Positions 54,105-63,176 of a stretch of 64,000 nt of DNA are shown here, in pieces. Source of the stretch: Acidimicrobiaceae bacterium (lineage in GTDB: Bacteria > Actinomycetota > Acidimicrobiia > Acidimicrobiales > Aldehydirespiratoraceae). The translations under genes and the position numbers were made by a program. The notes below the pieces were generated by a model, which was not told where the DNA came from, searched no databases, and saw only the letters and a program-made list of their open reading frames with translations. How positions within the stretch are numbered: the stretch's first letter is position 1; every line of letters begins with the position of its first letter. The stretch covers positions 1-64,000 of the forward strand of contig JAPOUM010000014.1 in NCBI GenBank assembly GCA_026708645.1, given 5' to 3'.

Positions 54105-55628
54105 TCAACTCGTCGGCGACTCCTCGGCTGTCGATTCAGAAGTGATCGGTGACGTTTCTAGCGGCGCCGGCGGATCTGTAGCGTCTATCGCGACGCTGCC
54201 GGGGCTGCTCGACGGAGTGTCCCGATCAACGCTCTCGGCAACGCTCTCGGGGACGCCCGCAGGAGCGCTCCGAGACATAGCATCCTTGGAGGAGCGGAGG
54301 ATAGCGGCGCCGCCGACGGCAGCGACAGCGGACGCGATCAGGATGCCGATCTTGGCTTCGTCGGCGATCTCGCTCGACTCGAAGGCCAGGTTCGTGATGA
54401 ACAAAGACACGGTGAAGCCGATGCCCGCGACTGCGCCTATGCCTACGACCTTTGGCCAAGTGGCCCCGGCAGGCAGCTCGCAGAAGCCGAGACGCACAGC
54501 GAGCCATGTGAACGACACGACGCCGGCCAGCTTGCCGATCACCAGGCCCAGCGCTATGCCGATCGTGACCGGCGACCGCAGAGCATCCTCAAGAGCGCCG
54601 GACGACAGCTCCACCCCGGCGTTCGCGAGGGCGAACACGGGAATGATCAACAAGCTGATCCAAGGGCGCAGCACGTCGCTGATCCGGTCGACCACCGACA
54701 CCCGCTCACGCACCTCGAACAGGGCTCTGCGAGCTGTCGCCACACTCAACGATCCTTCGGATATGAAGCGCTGCAGCAGAGGACTGAAGCGAGTCCGCGA
54801 CATCAGCGGACGGGCCGGGGCGAACATGCCCATCACCACTCCGGCGATGGTGGCGTGGATCCCCGACTTGAACAACGCCAGCCAGAAAGTCACCCCGACC
54901 ACCAGATACAGCGGCGTGTACCACAGACGCGCCAGGCGCATCATCACCAGCAGCAACACGATCGAGCCCGCAGCGGCGAGCCACGCCAACGAAATGTCGC
55001 TGGTGTAGAAGATGGCGATCACAGCGATCGATCCGATGTCGTCGACGATCGCCAAGGTCAGAAGGAAAATTTTCAGGGAACTGGGAACGCTGCGACCCAG
55101 AAGCGCCACCACCCCCACGGCGAAGGCGATGTCTGTGGCCATCGGGATGCCCCAGCCGCTTGACCCGTCGCCCCCGGCGTTGAACAGGGCGTAGATCGTC
55201 GCAGGCAGGACCATGCCGCCGACCGCTGCCACGGCGGGAAGCGCCGCAGCCGAGGGTCTCCGCAGTTCGCCGACCACCAGCTCACGCTTGATCTCGAGGC
55301 CCACCACAAAGAAGAACACCACCATCAGGGCGTCGTTGATCCAGTCTTCGAGCTGCTCGTCGAGCACCAGCAGGCTGCCGAACTCGATGCGTGTGTGGCT
55401 CTCGAGCAGTGCGTGGTAGGAGTCACGCCACGGCGAGTTGGCCCAGATCAGCGCCACTGCGGTCGCCGCCAGAAGAACGATCCCTCCGCCTGCGTGGAAC
55501 TGCGAGAAGCGCAGCATCGGTCTGCCGATGCGGCGGGCCAGGCGACGGTCGCTGCCGATCCAGGTCAGCGGCGACGGCTGCAGCGACGACGCGAGGCTCG
55601 TCTCGTCAGATGCCGTGTGAGAGTCCAT
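54105..55628 (-). CDS. nhaA: Na+/H+ antiporter NhaA
   Basis: A 507-residue inner-membrane antiporter that expels Na+ in exchange for H+. The transport Asp pair is in LAIVDDIGSIAVIAIFY; FFFVGLEIKRELVVGEL, ALFNAGGDGSSGWGIPMATDIAFAVG-type helix and KLAGVVSFTWLAVRLG are typical. The C-terminal 70 or so residues are a Ser/Pro/Glu-rich tail outside the normal fold. It is divergent from the mrp operon, so both sodium systems share one 136-base control region. Confidence 0.93.
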   Translation of the reverse strand: MDSHTASDETSLASSLQPSPLTWIGSDRRLARRIGRPMLRFSQFHAGGGIVLLAATAVALIWANSPWRDSYHALLESHTRIEFGSLLVLDEQLEDWINDALMVVFFFVVGLEIKRELVVGELRRPSAAALPAVAAVGGMVLPATIYALFNAGGDGSSGWGIPMATDIAFAVGVVALLGRSVPSSLKIFLLTLAIVDDIGSIAVIAIFYTSDISLAWLAAAGSIVLLLVMMRLARLWYTPLYLVVGVTFWLALFKSGIHATIAGVVMGMFAPARPLMSRTRFSPLLQRFISEGSLSVATARRALFEVRERVSVVDRISDVLRPWISLLIIPVFALANAGVELSSGALEDALRSPVTIGIALGLVIGKLAGVVSFTWLAVRLGFCELPAGATWPKVVGIGAVAGIGFTVSLFITNLAFESSEIADEAKIGILIASAVAAVGGAAILRSSKDAMSRSAPAGVPESVAESVDRDTPSSSPGSVAIDATDPPAPLETSPITSESTAEESPTS

Positions 55629-55674
55629 ACAGAACCGTCATACGGTAGGCGCTCTGCGCGGGCGCCCACACTCA

Positions 55675-55698
55675 CCTATTCGCTCGGCCTCTTAGAAT
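55675..55698 (+). promoter_or_regulatory. shared promoter element, mrp copy
   Basis: Bases 55675-55695 repeat exactly the 21 bp found at 13655-13675 (core TTCGCTCGGCCTCTTA) and run into TAGAAT (55693-55698), a good -10 box. A small ORF starts ten bases later. No matching -35 hexamer is seen. Confidence 0.65.
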
Positions 55699-55708
55699 GG
55701 CCGCGCTG

Positions 55709-55768
55709 ATGGCCCGCCGCGAACGCTCTACTTCACATTCGATCATCAGGATCGGCGACCGGACATGA
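55709..55768 (+). CDS. 19-codon upstream ORF coupled to mrpA
   Basis: The first ATG after the TAGAAT box opens MARRERSTSHSIIRIGDRT, which stops at a TGA overlapping the mrpA ATG (ATGA). The peptide is very basic. It may load ribosomes for mrpA or sense some condition; it is not a known leader. Confidence 0.45.
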   Translation: MARRERSTSHSIIRIGDRT

Positions 55769-58137
55769 TCGCCGGCCTGCTTCTGGGGCATGGCGCGGTC
55801 TGTTTGGCGCTGGCCCTGGCCGGGCGGCGGTTGGGGCGCCGCAGCCTGCTGATCGCCGCCGCGCCGCCCGCCGCCGCGACGATCTGGGGCGTCAGCAGGC
55901 TGGGCGTCGACGAGCCCGCGCAGGCGCATCTGGTGTGGGCTGAGGGTCTCGACCTGGCGATGACTTTCCGGGTGGACGACTTCGTCGAGATCATGACCCT
56001 GATCGTCTCGGGGATAGGGGTGGCGGTCTTCGTCTACGCGTACGGCTATTTCACAGACGACGACGGCTCGGTCGGGCGCTTCGCGGCGACGCTTCTGGCT
56101 TTCTCCACGGCGATGCTGGGTTTGGTCTGGTCGGATTCGGTCTGGTCGCTGTTCGTCTTCTGGGAGATGACGTCGGTGACGTCGTTCCTGCTGGTCGGCC
56201 ACAAGAACACCGATCCCGGGGCGCTCGTCGCGGCTCGGCGCGCGCTGATGGTGACCGGCGGAGGCGGGCTTGCGCTGCTGGCCGGACTGTTGCTGGTGAG
56301 CCATGCCGCGGACGCGACGCTGCTCAGCGAGATCGGCCCGACAGAGGGCGCCTCGGCGACTGTCGGGGCGGTCCTGGTGATGTTGGCCGCCGCCACCAAA
56401 TCGGCTCAAGTCCCCTTCCACGCCTGGCTTCCCGGCGCGATGGTGGCGCCCACCCCGGTGAGCGCCTATCTGCATTCGGCGACGATGGTGAAAGCCGGTG
56501 TGGTGCTGGTGGCGGTGCTGGGGCCTGTTCTGGGTGCGTTGGACGCATGGAAGACGCTGGGCCTCGCTTTCGGAATCGTCTCGATCGTCTGGGGGGCGGT
56601 CGGGGCCCTGCGCCAGCGCGACGCCAAGCTGATACTGGCTTGGGGGACCGTTTCTCAACTGGGGCTGTTGATCACCCTGTTCTGTGTCGGCACCCCCAAG
56701 GCCACGCTGGCCGCGGTGACGCTGCTGGTGTCGCACGCATTGTTCAAAGGCGCCTTGTTCTTGATCGTCGGAGAGGTCGACGTGCGTGCCGGCACCCGCG
56801 ACATCGACCAGCTCGGCGGGCTGGCACGCTCCATGCCGGGCGCCTGCGCCGCGGCGCTGCTGGCCGGACTGTCGATGGCGGGAGTCCCTCCGCTTCTGGG
56901 CTTCGTGGCCAAAGAGACCGCCATCGAAGCGACCCTGGCGCTGGCCGGGATCGAGTTGTGGCTGGTCGGCGCGGGCGTGATCGGCGGCTCCGTGCTGACA
57001 GTAGCCTACACGGTGCGACTGCTGGCAGGCATGTTCGGGTCGGGGCCGGCGACGCCGCTGCGCCCGCACCGAAGCGGGCTGGCGGCCCCGTCACGGGTTC
57101 TGGCGCTGGCCGGAGTGGCGGGCTATTTCGCTCTGGGGCCATTGGAAGAACTGATCGGGCCCGCCGCCGAGCGGCTGGCAGCCGACAGCGTCGGGCATCT
57201 GCATCAATGGCCGGGACTGACGCTCGGCTTCTGGGTCTCTGTGGCTGTGCTGACGCTGGGCGCCGCAGGGGGGATGGCGGCCGGACGGCGCCTGCCGAGC
57301 GTCCCGAAGGGACATGCTGCCCGCCTCACGGACGCTGTGATCGATTTCACCCTGGTCTCAGGCCGCGAGCTCTGCGCTCGGCTTCAGCACGGCTCGCTGC
57401 CCGTCTACTTGGTGACCATGGCCACCACAGTGGCTCTGGCGGCCGTGCCTTTCGCGGTGCATCTCGCCTCGGACTCCGACAGCTTCGACCATCTGATCTG
57501 GTGGCACAGCCCGCTGCAGGCCGTAGTGGCGCTGGCTGCGGTGGCGGCGAGCCTGGGACTCGCCGCCGTCGGCACGCGTCTCGGCGCGGGTTTGGCGCTC
57601 GGAGCGACCGGACTGTCGCTGGCGGCGCTGTTCGTGATCCACGGCGCCGCCGACCTGGCGCTCACGCAGCTGCTGGTGGAAGCGGCGATCGTGGTCGGGT
57701 TCGTGCTCGCTTTCGGGCACCTGTCGCGCCGCTTCCCGCAGGTGGGTCTGCGCTGGCGGGCCGTGCGGATGGCTGTCGCCGGGCTCGGAGGCGCCGCGGT
57801 CGTGGCCGGTCTGGTAGCGGCGTCCCATGAGCCGGTGGCCGAGCCGCCGCTCGACGAGATGGCGACGCAGGCAGCCGAACAAGGCGGCGGCAACAACGTC
57901 GTCAACGTGATCCTGACCGACATCCGCGCTCTCGACACTCTCGGGGAGGTCTTCGTTCTGGCCGTCGTCGCTCTGGGCGTTCTGGCTCTGGCCCGCGCCT
58001 CACGCCACGGCGGCAGCGTCCACGAAGCCGACGAGGTCGGCGAGGTCGGCGAGGTCGGCGAAACCGCAGGCACCGGCGAAGCCGCACGGGGCGTCGCCGT
58101 GGCGCGGGCCGCTGGCGCCGGAGACGGATCACGATGA
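55765..58137 (+). CDS. mrpA: Mrp Na+/H+ antiporter subunit A
   Basis: A 790-residue, NuoL-like membrane subunit of the multi-gene Mrp antiporter. It carries the proton-path motifs SVWSLFVFWEMTSVTSFLLVG, KSAQVPFHAWLPGAMVAPTPVSAYLHSATMVKAG and LLVSHALFKGALFLIVGEVD, followed by the C-terminal MrpA-specific part with a final helix (LGEVFVLAVVALGVLALA). The tail has a GEV-GEV-GEV micro-repeat. Start ATG 55765 overlaps the upstream mini-ORF; the stop overlaps mrpB (ATGA). Confidence 0.93.
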   Translation: MIAGLLLGHGAVCLALALAGRRLGRRSLLIAAAPPAAATIWGVSRLGVDEPAQAHLVWAEGLDLAMTFRVDDFVEIMTLIVSGIGVAVFVYAYGYFTDDDGSVGRFAATLLAFSTAMLGLVWSDSVWSLFVFWEMTSVTSFLLVGHKNTDPGALVAARRALMVTGGGGLALLAGLLLVSHAADATLLSEIGPTEGASATVGAVLVMLAAATKSAQVPFHAWLPGAMVAPTPVSAYLHSATMVKAGVVLVAVLGPVLGALDAWKTLGLAFGIVSIVWGAVGALRQRDAKLILAWGTVSQLGLLITLFCVGTPKATLAAVTLLVSHALFKGALFLIVGEVDVRAGTRDIDQLGGLARSMPGACAAALLAGLSMAGVPPLLGFVAKETAIEATLALAGIELWLVGAGVIGGSVLTVAYTVRLLAGMFGSGPATPLRPHRSGLAAPSRVLALAGVAGYFALGPLEELIGPAAERLAADSVGHLHQWPGLTLGFWVSVAVLTLGAAGGMAAGRRLPSVPKGHAARLTDAVIDFTLVSGRELCARLQHGSLPVYLVTMATTVALAAVPFAVHLASDSDSFDHLIWWHSPLQAVVALAAVAASLGLAAVGTRLGAGLALGATGLSLAALFVIHGAADLALTQLLVEAAIVVGFVLAFGHLSRRFPQVGLRWRAVRMAVAGLGGAAVVAGLVAASHEPVAEPPLDEMATQAAEQGGGNNVVNVILTDIRALDTLGEVFVLAVVALGVLALARASRHGGSVHEADEVGEVGEVGETAGTGEAARGVAVARAAGAGDGSR

Positions 58138-58682
58138 CCGAGACGCTTTCGCCGATCATCCGCCTGGGCACCAGAGCCGCCAGCCCTTTCGCCGTGATCG
58201 TCGGCTTCTATCTGCTGTTCGCAGGGCACAACAGCCCCGGCGGAGGCTTCGCCGCGGGCTTGGTGTTCGGCGCGGTGCTCGCTTTGCGCACCATCGCCGG
58301 ATTTCAGCCCGCAGGCAACGGATTGACACTGCTGGCTGCAGGAGCGGTGATATCGGCGAGCGTGGCCTTGATGCCGCTGGCTTGGGGCGACGTGCTGTTC
58401 GACCAGCAAGTGATCTCGACCGAACTGCCGCTGCTGGGCGAGATCAAGACCGGTTCGGCTCTGCTGTTCGATTTGGGCGTGACTTCGATGGTCGTGGGCA
58501 CAGTCGTCGCGGTGCTCGACGGTCTGGGCGTCGCAGAGTTCGCTGCATCCCCCGCTGAAGCCGCAGCAAGCCCCGATCCTGCGACTGCCGGTGAAGCAGG
58601 AACCGCAGCAGAGGCTGCCCCCGAAGCCGGGCGCCCTGCCGGGCACGGCCGACGCCCCGACAGCGGGGAGGCAGGTCCGTGA
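58134..58682 (+). CDS. mrpB: Mrp antiporter subunit B
   Basis: A 182-residue MnhB-domain subunit: SPIIRLGTRAASPFAVIVGFYLLFAGHNSPGGGFAAGL is the family signature, followed by three more helices and DLGVTSMVVGTVVAVLDGLG. The last 45 residues are an Ala/Glu/Pro-rich tail without clear function. It overlaps mrpA and mrpC by four bases. Confidence 0.92.
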   Translation: MTETLSPIIRLGTRAASPFAVIVGFYLLFAGHNSPGGGFAAGLVFGAVLALRTIAGFQPAGNGLTLLAAGAVISASVALMPLAWGDVLFDQQVISTELPLLGEIKTGSALLFDLGVTSMVVGTVVAVLDGLGVAEFAASPAEAAASPDPATAGEAGTAAEAAPEAGRPAGHGRRPDSGEAGP

Positions 58683-59134
58683 GTTCTGCTCTGTTGCTGG
58701 TCGTCGGCGGTTTGACCGCGGTGGGGCTCTACTTCTTGACCGGGCGCTCGCTCAGCCGCGTCGTGCTCGGCTACTCACTGCTGGGCCACGCAGCCGTCGT
58801 CGCGCTGGTCGTCGCCGGGGGAAGCGCCGGGGAGGCGCCAATCGTCGGACAGGCCGAGCCGCAGGACATGTCCAACCCGCTGCCGCAGGCTTTGACGCTC
58901 ACCGCCATCGTCATCTCGTTCGGTTTGACGTTGTTCCTGCTGGCTCTGGCCAAACGCCAGCGCGTGCTCTCGGGTGACGACCTAGTCGAAGACGACCTCG
59001 AGGACCGCCGCATCGCGGATCCCGACGCGCCGCCCGCACCAGACGACGCAGGCGGCGCCGATCACGCCGAGTCCGAGCACCCGGCCGACGCCGCCGCAGC
59101 CGGCGCTGTCGCGTCCGGCACTGAGGGAACATGA
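58679..59134 (+). CDS. mrpC: Mrp antiporter subunit C
   Basis: A 151-residue NuoK-like subunit: GLYFLTGRSLSRVVLGYSLLGHAAVVALVV and DMSNPLPQALTLTAIVISFGLTLFLLAL match MrpC closely, with three membrane helices. The acidic C-terminal tail is longer than usual. It starts with GTG overlapping mrpB. Confidence 0.92.
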   Translation: MSSALLLVVGGLTAVGLYFLTGRSLSRVVLGYSLLGHAAVVALVVAGGSAGEAPIVGQAEPQDMSNPLPQALTLTAIVISFGLTLFLLALAKRQRVLSGDDLVEDDLEDRRIADPDAPPAPDDAGGADHAESEHPADAAAAGAVASGTEGT

Positions 59135-60612
59135 CCGCGCTGATCTCCATCGCGGTGATCGCCCCGCTGCTGGGCGGCGGCGTCAGTCTGGCGTTGCGGA
59201 ACCACCGCAGCTGGCGCGACGCCGCAGTGCTGAGCGGCCTGGGGCTGCCCGCGGCGAGCGCGCTCGTCATGCTGGCGGCTGTGGCCGCGGACGGCACCCA
59301 CACGGTCGCTGTGGGCGGCTGGGCGCCGGAACTGGGAATAGTGCTGGTAGCGGACATGTTCGCCGCTTTGATGCTGCCGGTGGCGCTCACCACGATCTTC
59401 GTCGTGGAGATATTCGCCATAGGCCAGCGCCGAGCCCGCTGGGGCGCCGACCCGGCTTTGAGCGGACCTCTGATGTGCGTGCTCACCTCCGGGGTTTCGC
59501 TGGCTTTCTTGACCGGCGACCTGTTCACGCTGTTCATCGCCTTCGAGTTGATCCTGGTTTCCAGCTACGTGCTGCTGACGCATCAGGGCGCCGCCGGCCA
59601 GGTCCGTTCAGGAATGACCTATGTGGTGATGAACCTGCTGGCGTCGACGCTGTTCCTGTTCGGCGTGGCCTTCGTCTACTCGGCCACCGGCACGGTCAAC
59701 CTGGCCCTGCTGGCCGAGCGGATACCGCAGCTGGGCGACGGCGTCCGGTTCGGCATCGGCACCTGGTTCCTGGTTGTTTTCGGAACCAAGGCGGCGGTGT
59801 TCCCGCTGTTCTCGTGGCTCCCGGACTCCTACCCGACGGCGCCCACCACCATCACCGCAGTGTTCGCGGGACTGCTCACCAAGATCGGCATCTACGCCAT
59901 GATCCGCTTCCACACTCTCACAGTCATGGACGATCTGGGCCCGGTGATGCTGATGGTCGCTGCCATCACCATGGTCGTCGGCGGCCTGGGCGCCTTGGCT
60001 CAGTCTGACATCAAACGCATACTCTCGTTCCATGTGATCAGCCAGATCGGCTACATGCTGATGGGGCTCGGACTTTTTTCGGTGGCCGGAACCGCCGCGG
60101 CGATCCTGTTCCTGATCCACATAATGCCCGTGAAGGCGGTGCTGTTCCTGGTGGGCGGCCTGATCGAGAACAACGAAGGCTCGAGCTCTCTCGACAGAAG
60201 CGGCGGCCTGGCCGCCCGCAAGCCGCTGATCGCAGTGATGTTCGCTGTGCCGGCGCTGAGCCTCGCAGGAATCCCGCCGTTCTCGGGCTTCGTTGCGAAA
60301 CTGGCGGTCGTGTCGGCGGCGATCGACGCTTCCGCCACGGTCGCCGTGGTGGCCGCGCTGGTGGCCGGGGCTTTGACTCTGCTGTCGATGTGGAAAATCT
60401 GGAACGCGGTCTTCTGGAGCAGGCCCGCGGCCGATCCCAGCCCAGGCCCGGCTGTGAGAAGCGGCGCCAAGACGATGCACTCCGCCACAGCGCTGGCGGT
60501 GATCGGAACGCTAGTCGTGTCACTGCTGGCCGGGCCGTTGCTGGACCTGTCGACGCAAGCAGCCGAAGACCTGCGTGATCGCAGCGTCTACATCGAGGCG
60601 GTGCTCCCGTGA
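59131..60612 (+). CDS. mrpD: Mrp antiporter subunit D
   Basis: A 493-residue NuoN/L-like proton-pathway subunit with LFTLFIAFELILVSSYVLL, TKAAVFPLFSWLPDSYPTAPTTITAVFAGLLTKIGIYAM and ALAQSDIKRILSFHVISQIGYMLMGLGLF, all conserved in MrpD. It overlaps mrpC and mrpE by four bases. Confidence 0.94.
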   Translation: MTALISIAVIAPLLGGGVSLALRNHRSWRDAAVLSGLGLPAASALVMLAAVAADGTHTVAVGGWAPELGIVLVADMFAALMLPVALTTIFVVEIFAIGQRRARWGADPALSGPLMCVLTSGVSLAFLTGDLFTLFIAFELILVSSYVLLTHQGAAGQVRSGMTYVVMNLLASTLFLFGVAFVYSATGTVNLALLAERIPQLGDGVRFGIGTWFLVVFGTKAAVFPLFSWLPDSYPTAPTTITAVFAGLLTKIGIYAMIRFHTLTVMDDLGPVMLMVAAITMVVGGLGALAQSDIKRILSFHVISQIGYMLMGLGLFSVAGTAAAILFLIHIMPVKAVLFLVGGLIENNEGSSSLDRSGGLAARKPLIAVMFAVPALSLAGIPPFSGFVAKLAVVSAAIDASATVAVVAALVAGALTLLSMWKIWNAVFWSRPAADPSPGPAVRSGAKTMHSATALAVIGTLVVSLLAGPLLDLSTQAAEDLRDRSVYIEAVLP

Positions 60613-61112
60613 GACGCTTGAGGGCGATGTCGCGCCGGTCCCTGTCTGTGATCAGCCTCACGCTTGTGTGGTGCGGGCTGTGGGGCGCCGTCTCGTTCGC
60701 CAACGTTGCGTCCGGGCTGGCTCTGTCGCTGCTGCTCAGCACCGACTGGGCGAGCGGCGCAGGAGCGATCCGGCTCAGGCCGTTGTTGAAGTTCACCTGG
60801 CTGGTGATCGTCGATCTGGTCCGCTCGACGATCGACGTGGCCATCGAGATCCTCACGCCGACGGACCGCACCGAAGAAGCCATCGTCGCGGTGGATCTGC
60901 CGGCGACCGGCAGTGCTCACGTGCTGCTGCTCTCGGCCGCGATGACCCTCAGCCCCGGCACGGCAGTTGTGGACGTGAACCCCGAAACCGGGCGCTACTA
61001 CATTCATATGCTTCATGTCAGCAAGCTGGAAGCGACCGTGGCTCACGCCGTTCAGCTGGGTGATCTGGCCTGTGCCGCGCTGCCGGATCCTGCGGCGGGT
61101 GTCGCGTCATGA
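60609..61112 (+). CDS. mrpE: Mrp antiporter subunit E
   Basis: A 167-residue MrpE subunit with two N-terminal helices, then LLKFTWLVIVDLVRSTIDVAIEIL and the conserved VLLLSAAMTLSPGTAVVDVNPETGRYYIHML. It starts with GTG overlapping mrpD and overlaps mrpF (ATGA). Confidence 0.92.
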   Translation: MRRLRAMSRRSLSVISLTLVWCGLWGAVSFANVASGLALSLLLSTDWASGAGAIRLRPLLKFTWLVIVDLVRSTIDVAIEILTPTDRTEEAIVAVDLPATGSAHVLLLSAAMTLSPGTAVVDVNPETGRYYIHMLHVSKLEATVAHAVQLGDLACAALPDPAAGVAS

Positions 61113-61387
61113 TCGTTGCGGTCGCTATCGGCGGCTTCGCGTTCGCCGGCCTTTGCGGGCTCTACCGGCTGGTGCGCGGCCCGAGCCTGGCGGACCGGAT
61201 GATCGCTGTGGAGGTGGTGCTGGTGTCTCTGGCGGGCGCTCTAGCCGTCGACGCCGCCAACCGCCAAAGCGAGACGTTCCTGGTGACGCTCATCGTCATC
61301 GCTCTTGTGGGGCTGGCGGGCACCTTCGCGGCGAGCCGATTCCTCGAACGAGACGTCGGCGCTGCAGGCCATAGGGGCCGGCAGTGA
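61109..61387 (+). CDS. mrpF: Mrp antiporter subunit F
   Basis: A 92-residue three-helix subunit: LYRLVRGPSLADRMIAVEVVLV is the MrpF signature, which includes the Asp important for transport. It overlaps both neighbours. Confidence 0.92.
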   Translation: MIVAVAIGGFAFAGLCGLYRLVRGPSLADRMIAVEVVLVSLAGALAVDAANRQSETFLVTLIVIALVGLAGTFAASRFLERDVGAAGHRGRQ

Positions 61388-61719
61388 CTGTCGTCGCCGA
61401 GTTGATGATGGCCCTCGGCGCCGGCGCCGCCGTGCTCGCCGGGGTGGGAGTGATTCGTTTCACTACACCGTCGGCCCGGATCCAATGCGCCGGCAAAGCC
61501 AGCCCGGTGGCTCTGCTGCTGGCGTCTCTGGGCGCCGGGCCGTTGCTCGGAGCGGCAGGGTCGGCGTATCTGGCTGTCGCGGCCGCGGCGATGATCGTCA
61601 CGCTGCCCGCGGTGACGGCTCTGCTGTTGCGGGCGGTGCATCGCACTGCTGACCAGAGTCATCTCGCTGTTGACGATCTGGCCGCCGACAGGCTCGCAGC
61701 CCGAGAATCGAGCGAATAG
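61384..61719 (+). CDS. mrpG: Mrp antiporter subunit G
   Basis: A 111-residue three-helix subunit: GVGVIRFTTPSARIQCAGKASPV is a recognisable form of the MrpG signature (FPDxxTRLHAxTKA). It completes a seven-gene operon in the order A to G, every junction being a 4-base overlap. It converges with the RsbW-like gene. Confidence 0.9.
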   Translation: MTVVAELMMALGAGAAVLAGVGVIRFTTPSARIQCAGKASPVALLLASLGAGPLLGAAGSAYLAVAAAAMIVTLPAVTALLLRAVHRTADQSHLAVDDLAADRLAARESSE

Positions 61720-61780
61720 GCGAGCCCGAGCGCGCCTCCGAGCGTTCCGCTGCGCCTCCGGGGCTGCGCCGAGGCTGGAG

Positions 61781-62332
61781 CTATCTGGAACCGGAAGGCC
61801 TGGAGGTCCGGAACAACAACCGGAGCTTGGTGCCCGCAGAACTCGAGTCGATGATCACTTCGTCGGCCAGGTGACGGATCAGCAGAAGACCCATCCCCGA
61901 CTCATGGCCCAGACGGGCGGGGTTCTCCACCGGCGGCGCCGCCTTCATCAGAGAATCCGCATCAAACCCGGGGCCTTCGTCGTCGACTCGCACCGACACT
62001 GCGCCGTCGATGCAGCAGCAGCTCACTCTCACCGAGTGCGTGCAGCCCGAGCGGATGTGAGCCTGAACCGCGTTGGTGGCCGCTTCGGACACGGCCACCC
62101 GCAGGTCGTCGATGCGCTCGGGTTCCAGGCTCGACTCCAGAGCCGCCACCTCGGCGACCACCAGACGCACCAGCGACACATAGTCCGTGCGCGCCGGAAT
62201 CTCTATCTCGATGCCGCCGCCTTCGACATTTGCGATGTCTGCGCCGGCTGCGCCAGGCAGGGCGTTCGGAGCAGACGCGCGGTTCTGACGTCGGTCAGCG
62301 CGGCCGTCGTTGCGGCGGCTCGCGGGTTTCAC
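61781..62332 (-). CDS. RsbW-like anti-sigma factor / serine kinase
   Basis: A 183-residue GHKL ATPase domain protein of the RsbW/SpoIIAB type. The N box reads LRVAVSEAATNAVQAHI and the G1/G2 region RVDDEGPGFDADSL and LGHESGMGLLLIRHLADEV. About 35 residues of poorly conserved sequence precede the domain. It overlaps the STAS gene by four bases (GTGA), the usual antagonist/anti-sigma pair. No sigma factor gene lies beside it; the target may be elsewhere. Confidence 0.88.
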   Translation of the reverse strand: MKPASRRNDGRADRRQNRASAPNALPGAAGADIANVEGGGIEIEIPARTDYVSLVRLVVAEVAALESSLEPERIDDLRVAVSEAATNAVQAHIRSGCTHSVRVSCCCIDGAVSVRVDDEGPGFDADSLMKAAPPVENPARLGHESGMGLLLIRHLADEVIIDSSSAGTKLRLLFRTSRPSGSR

Positions 62333-62691
62333 TCTTCAGGCCGAGCGCTCGCAAGCGCTGTGCCGGCGATGGAGTCTACGGATTGGCGCAGAGCCAGGAT
62401 CTTGTCGAGATCGCAGATCTCGAACACGCGGCGGATGCGCGTCGAGGGGCACACCACCGCCAGATCGCCCCCACGCTGGCGCAGCCGTTTGAGCGCGCCC
62501 ACGATCACGCCGATGCCGAAGGAGTCGAGAAAATCCAGGTCCGACAGATCCACCGCCACAAGGCGGGCGCCTTCGGCCACGGCTGAGACCACGGCTTGGC
62601 GCAGTTCGGGCGCCCCGACCACATCGAGTTCCCCAGATACACGCAACACACACCAAGGCGACTGGTCAAAGCGTCTGATCGTGACAGACAC
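62329..62691 (-). CDS. STAS anti-sigma factor antagonist (RsbV-like)
   Basis: A 120-residue STAS domain protein. The phosphorylation site is in DLDFLDSFGIGVIVGALKRL (the Ser of the DSFG stretch), with VLRVSGELDVVGAPELRQAV at the N-terminus. It should bind the RsbW-like protein when unphosphorylated and free a sigma factor. TACTGT eight bases before the GTG suggests a leaderless mRNA for this pair. Confidence 0.92.
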   Translation of the reverse strand: MSVTIRRFDQSPWCVLRVSGELDVVGAPELRQAVVSAVAEGARLVAVDLSDLDFLDSFGIGVIVGALKRLRQRGGDLAVVCPSTRIRRVFEICDLDKILALRQSVDSIAGTALASARPEE

Positions 62692-62699
62692 AAGCCATA

Positions 62700-62705
62700 A
62701 CAGTA
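62700..62705 (-). promoter_or_regulatory. leaderless -10 box of the STAS/RsbW pair
   Basis: TACTGT on the minus strand ends eight bases before the GTG at 62691. Confidence 0.55.
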
Positions 62706-62738
62706 CCGCAGCGGAGAGCGACTCGGCGCGGCCTTCGG

Positions 62739-63173
62739 CTACTCCAAGCGCATCGTGGCGCGAGCCTCGAACACCGCGTCGGTCACGAGCACCCCCACCA
62801 GCGGCACATCGGTGGGATCGCGATAGACCAGCCGCACTGTCGCATTGCCGTCGACCCGCCGCACCTCGACCGTGAGCCGGCTCGGGTCCAGGTCGGCTGC
62901 ATCAACCGCGGCCGAGCGCACCGCGGGATCGTCGCCGCCCACCGCGGCCGAGCGCACCGCCTCGCGGGCTGCATGAGTCACCAGCACCCGCGTGCGCACC
63001 AGCAAACCCACCTGCACGACGACGAGCAGCATCAAAGCGAAGAAGGGCATCAACAGCGCCATCTCCACCGTCGCCTGAGCGCGCTCCCGATCGCGATGCA
63101 GGCCTGACCGACGCGGCTGCCCGGCTCTGCGATCAGCCCGGCGCCCGCAAAGGCGGCGGCAAGTCCCTGTCAC
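62739..63173 (-). CDS. TadE-family pilus assembly protein
   Basis: A 144-residue TadE-like pseudopilin: after a basic N-terminus, ERAQATVEMALLMPFFALMLLVVVQVGLLV has the Glu of the pilin-like processing motif and one membrane helix, followed by a small extracellular domain. It starts with GTG three bases after the pilin stop. TadE/F proteins assist Flp pilus assembly. Confidence 0.85.
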   Translation of the reverse strand: MTGTCRRLCGRRADRRAGQPRRSGLHRDRERAQATVEMALLMPFFALMLLVVVQVGLLVRTRVLVTHAAREAVRSAAVGGDDPAVRSAAVDAADLDPSRLTVEVRRVDGNATVRLVYRDPTDVPLVGVLVTDAVFEARATMRLE

Positions 63174-63176
63174 CGT

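Noticed and set aside
55672..57069. 465-codon minus-strand open frame
   Set aside because: Shadow of mrpA rich in Arg/Gln/His and overlapping its start region.
61699..61710. CCTATTCGCTCG on the minus strand at the mrpG stop
   Set aside because: Only 12 bp match and the rest of the element is absent; it faces no gene start.
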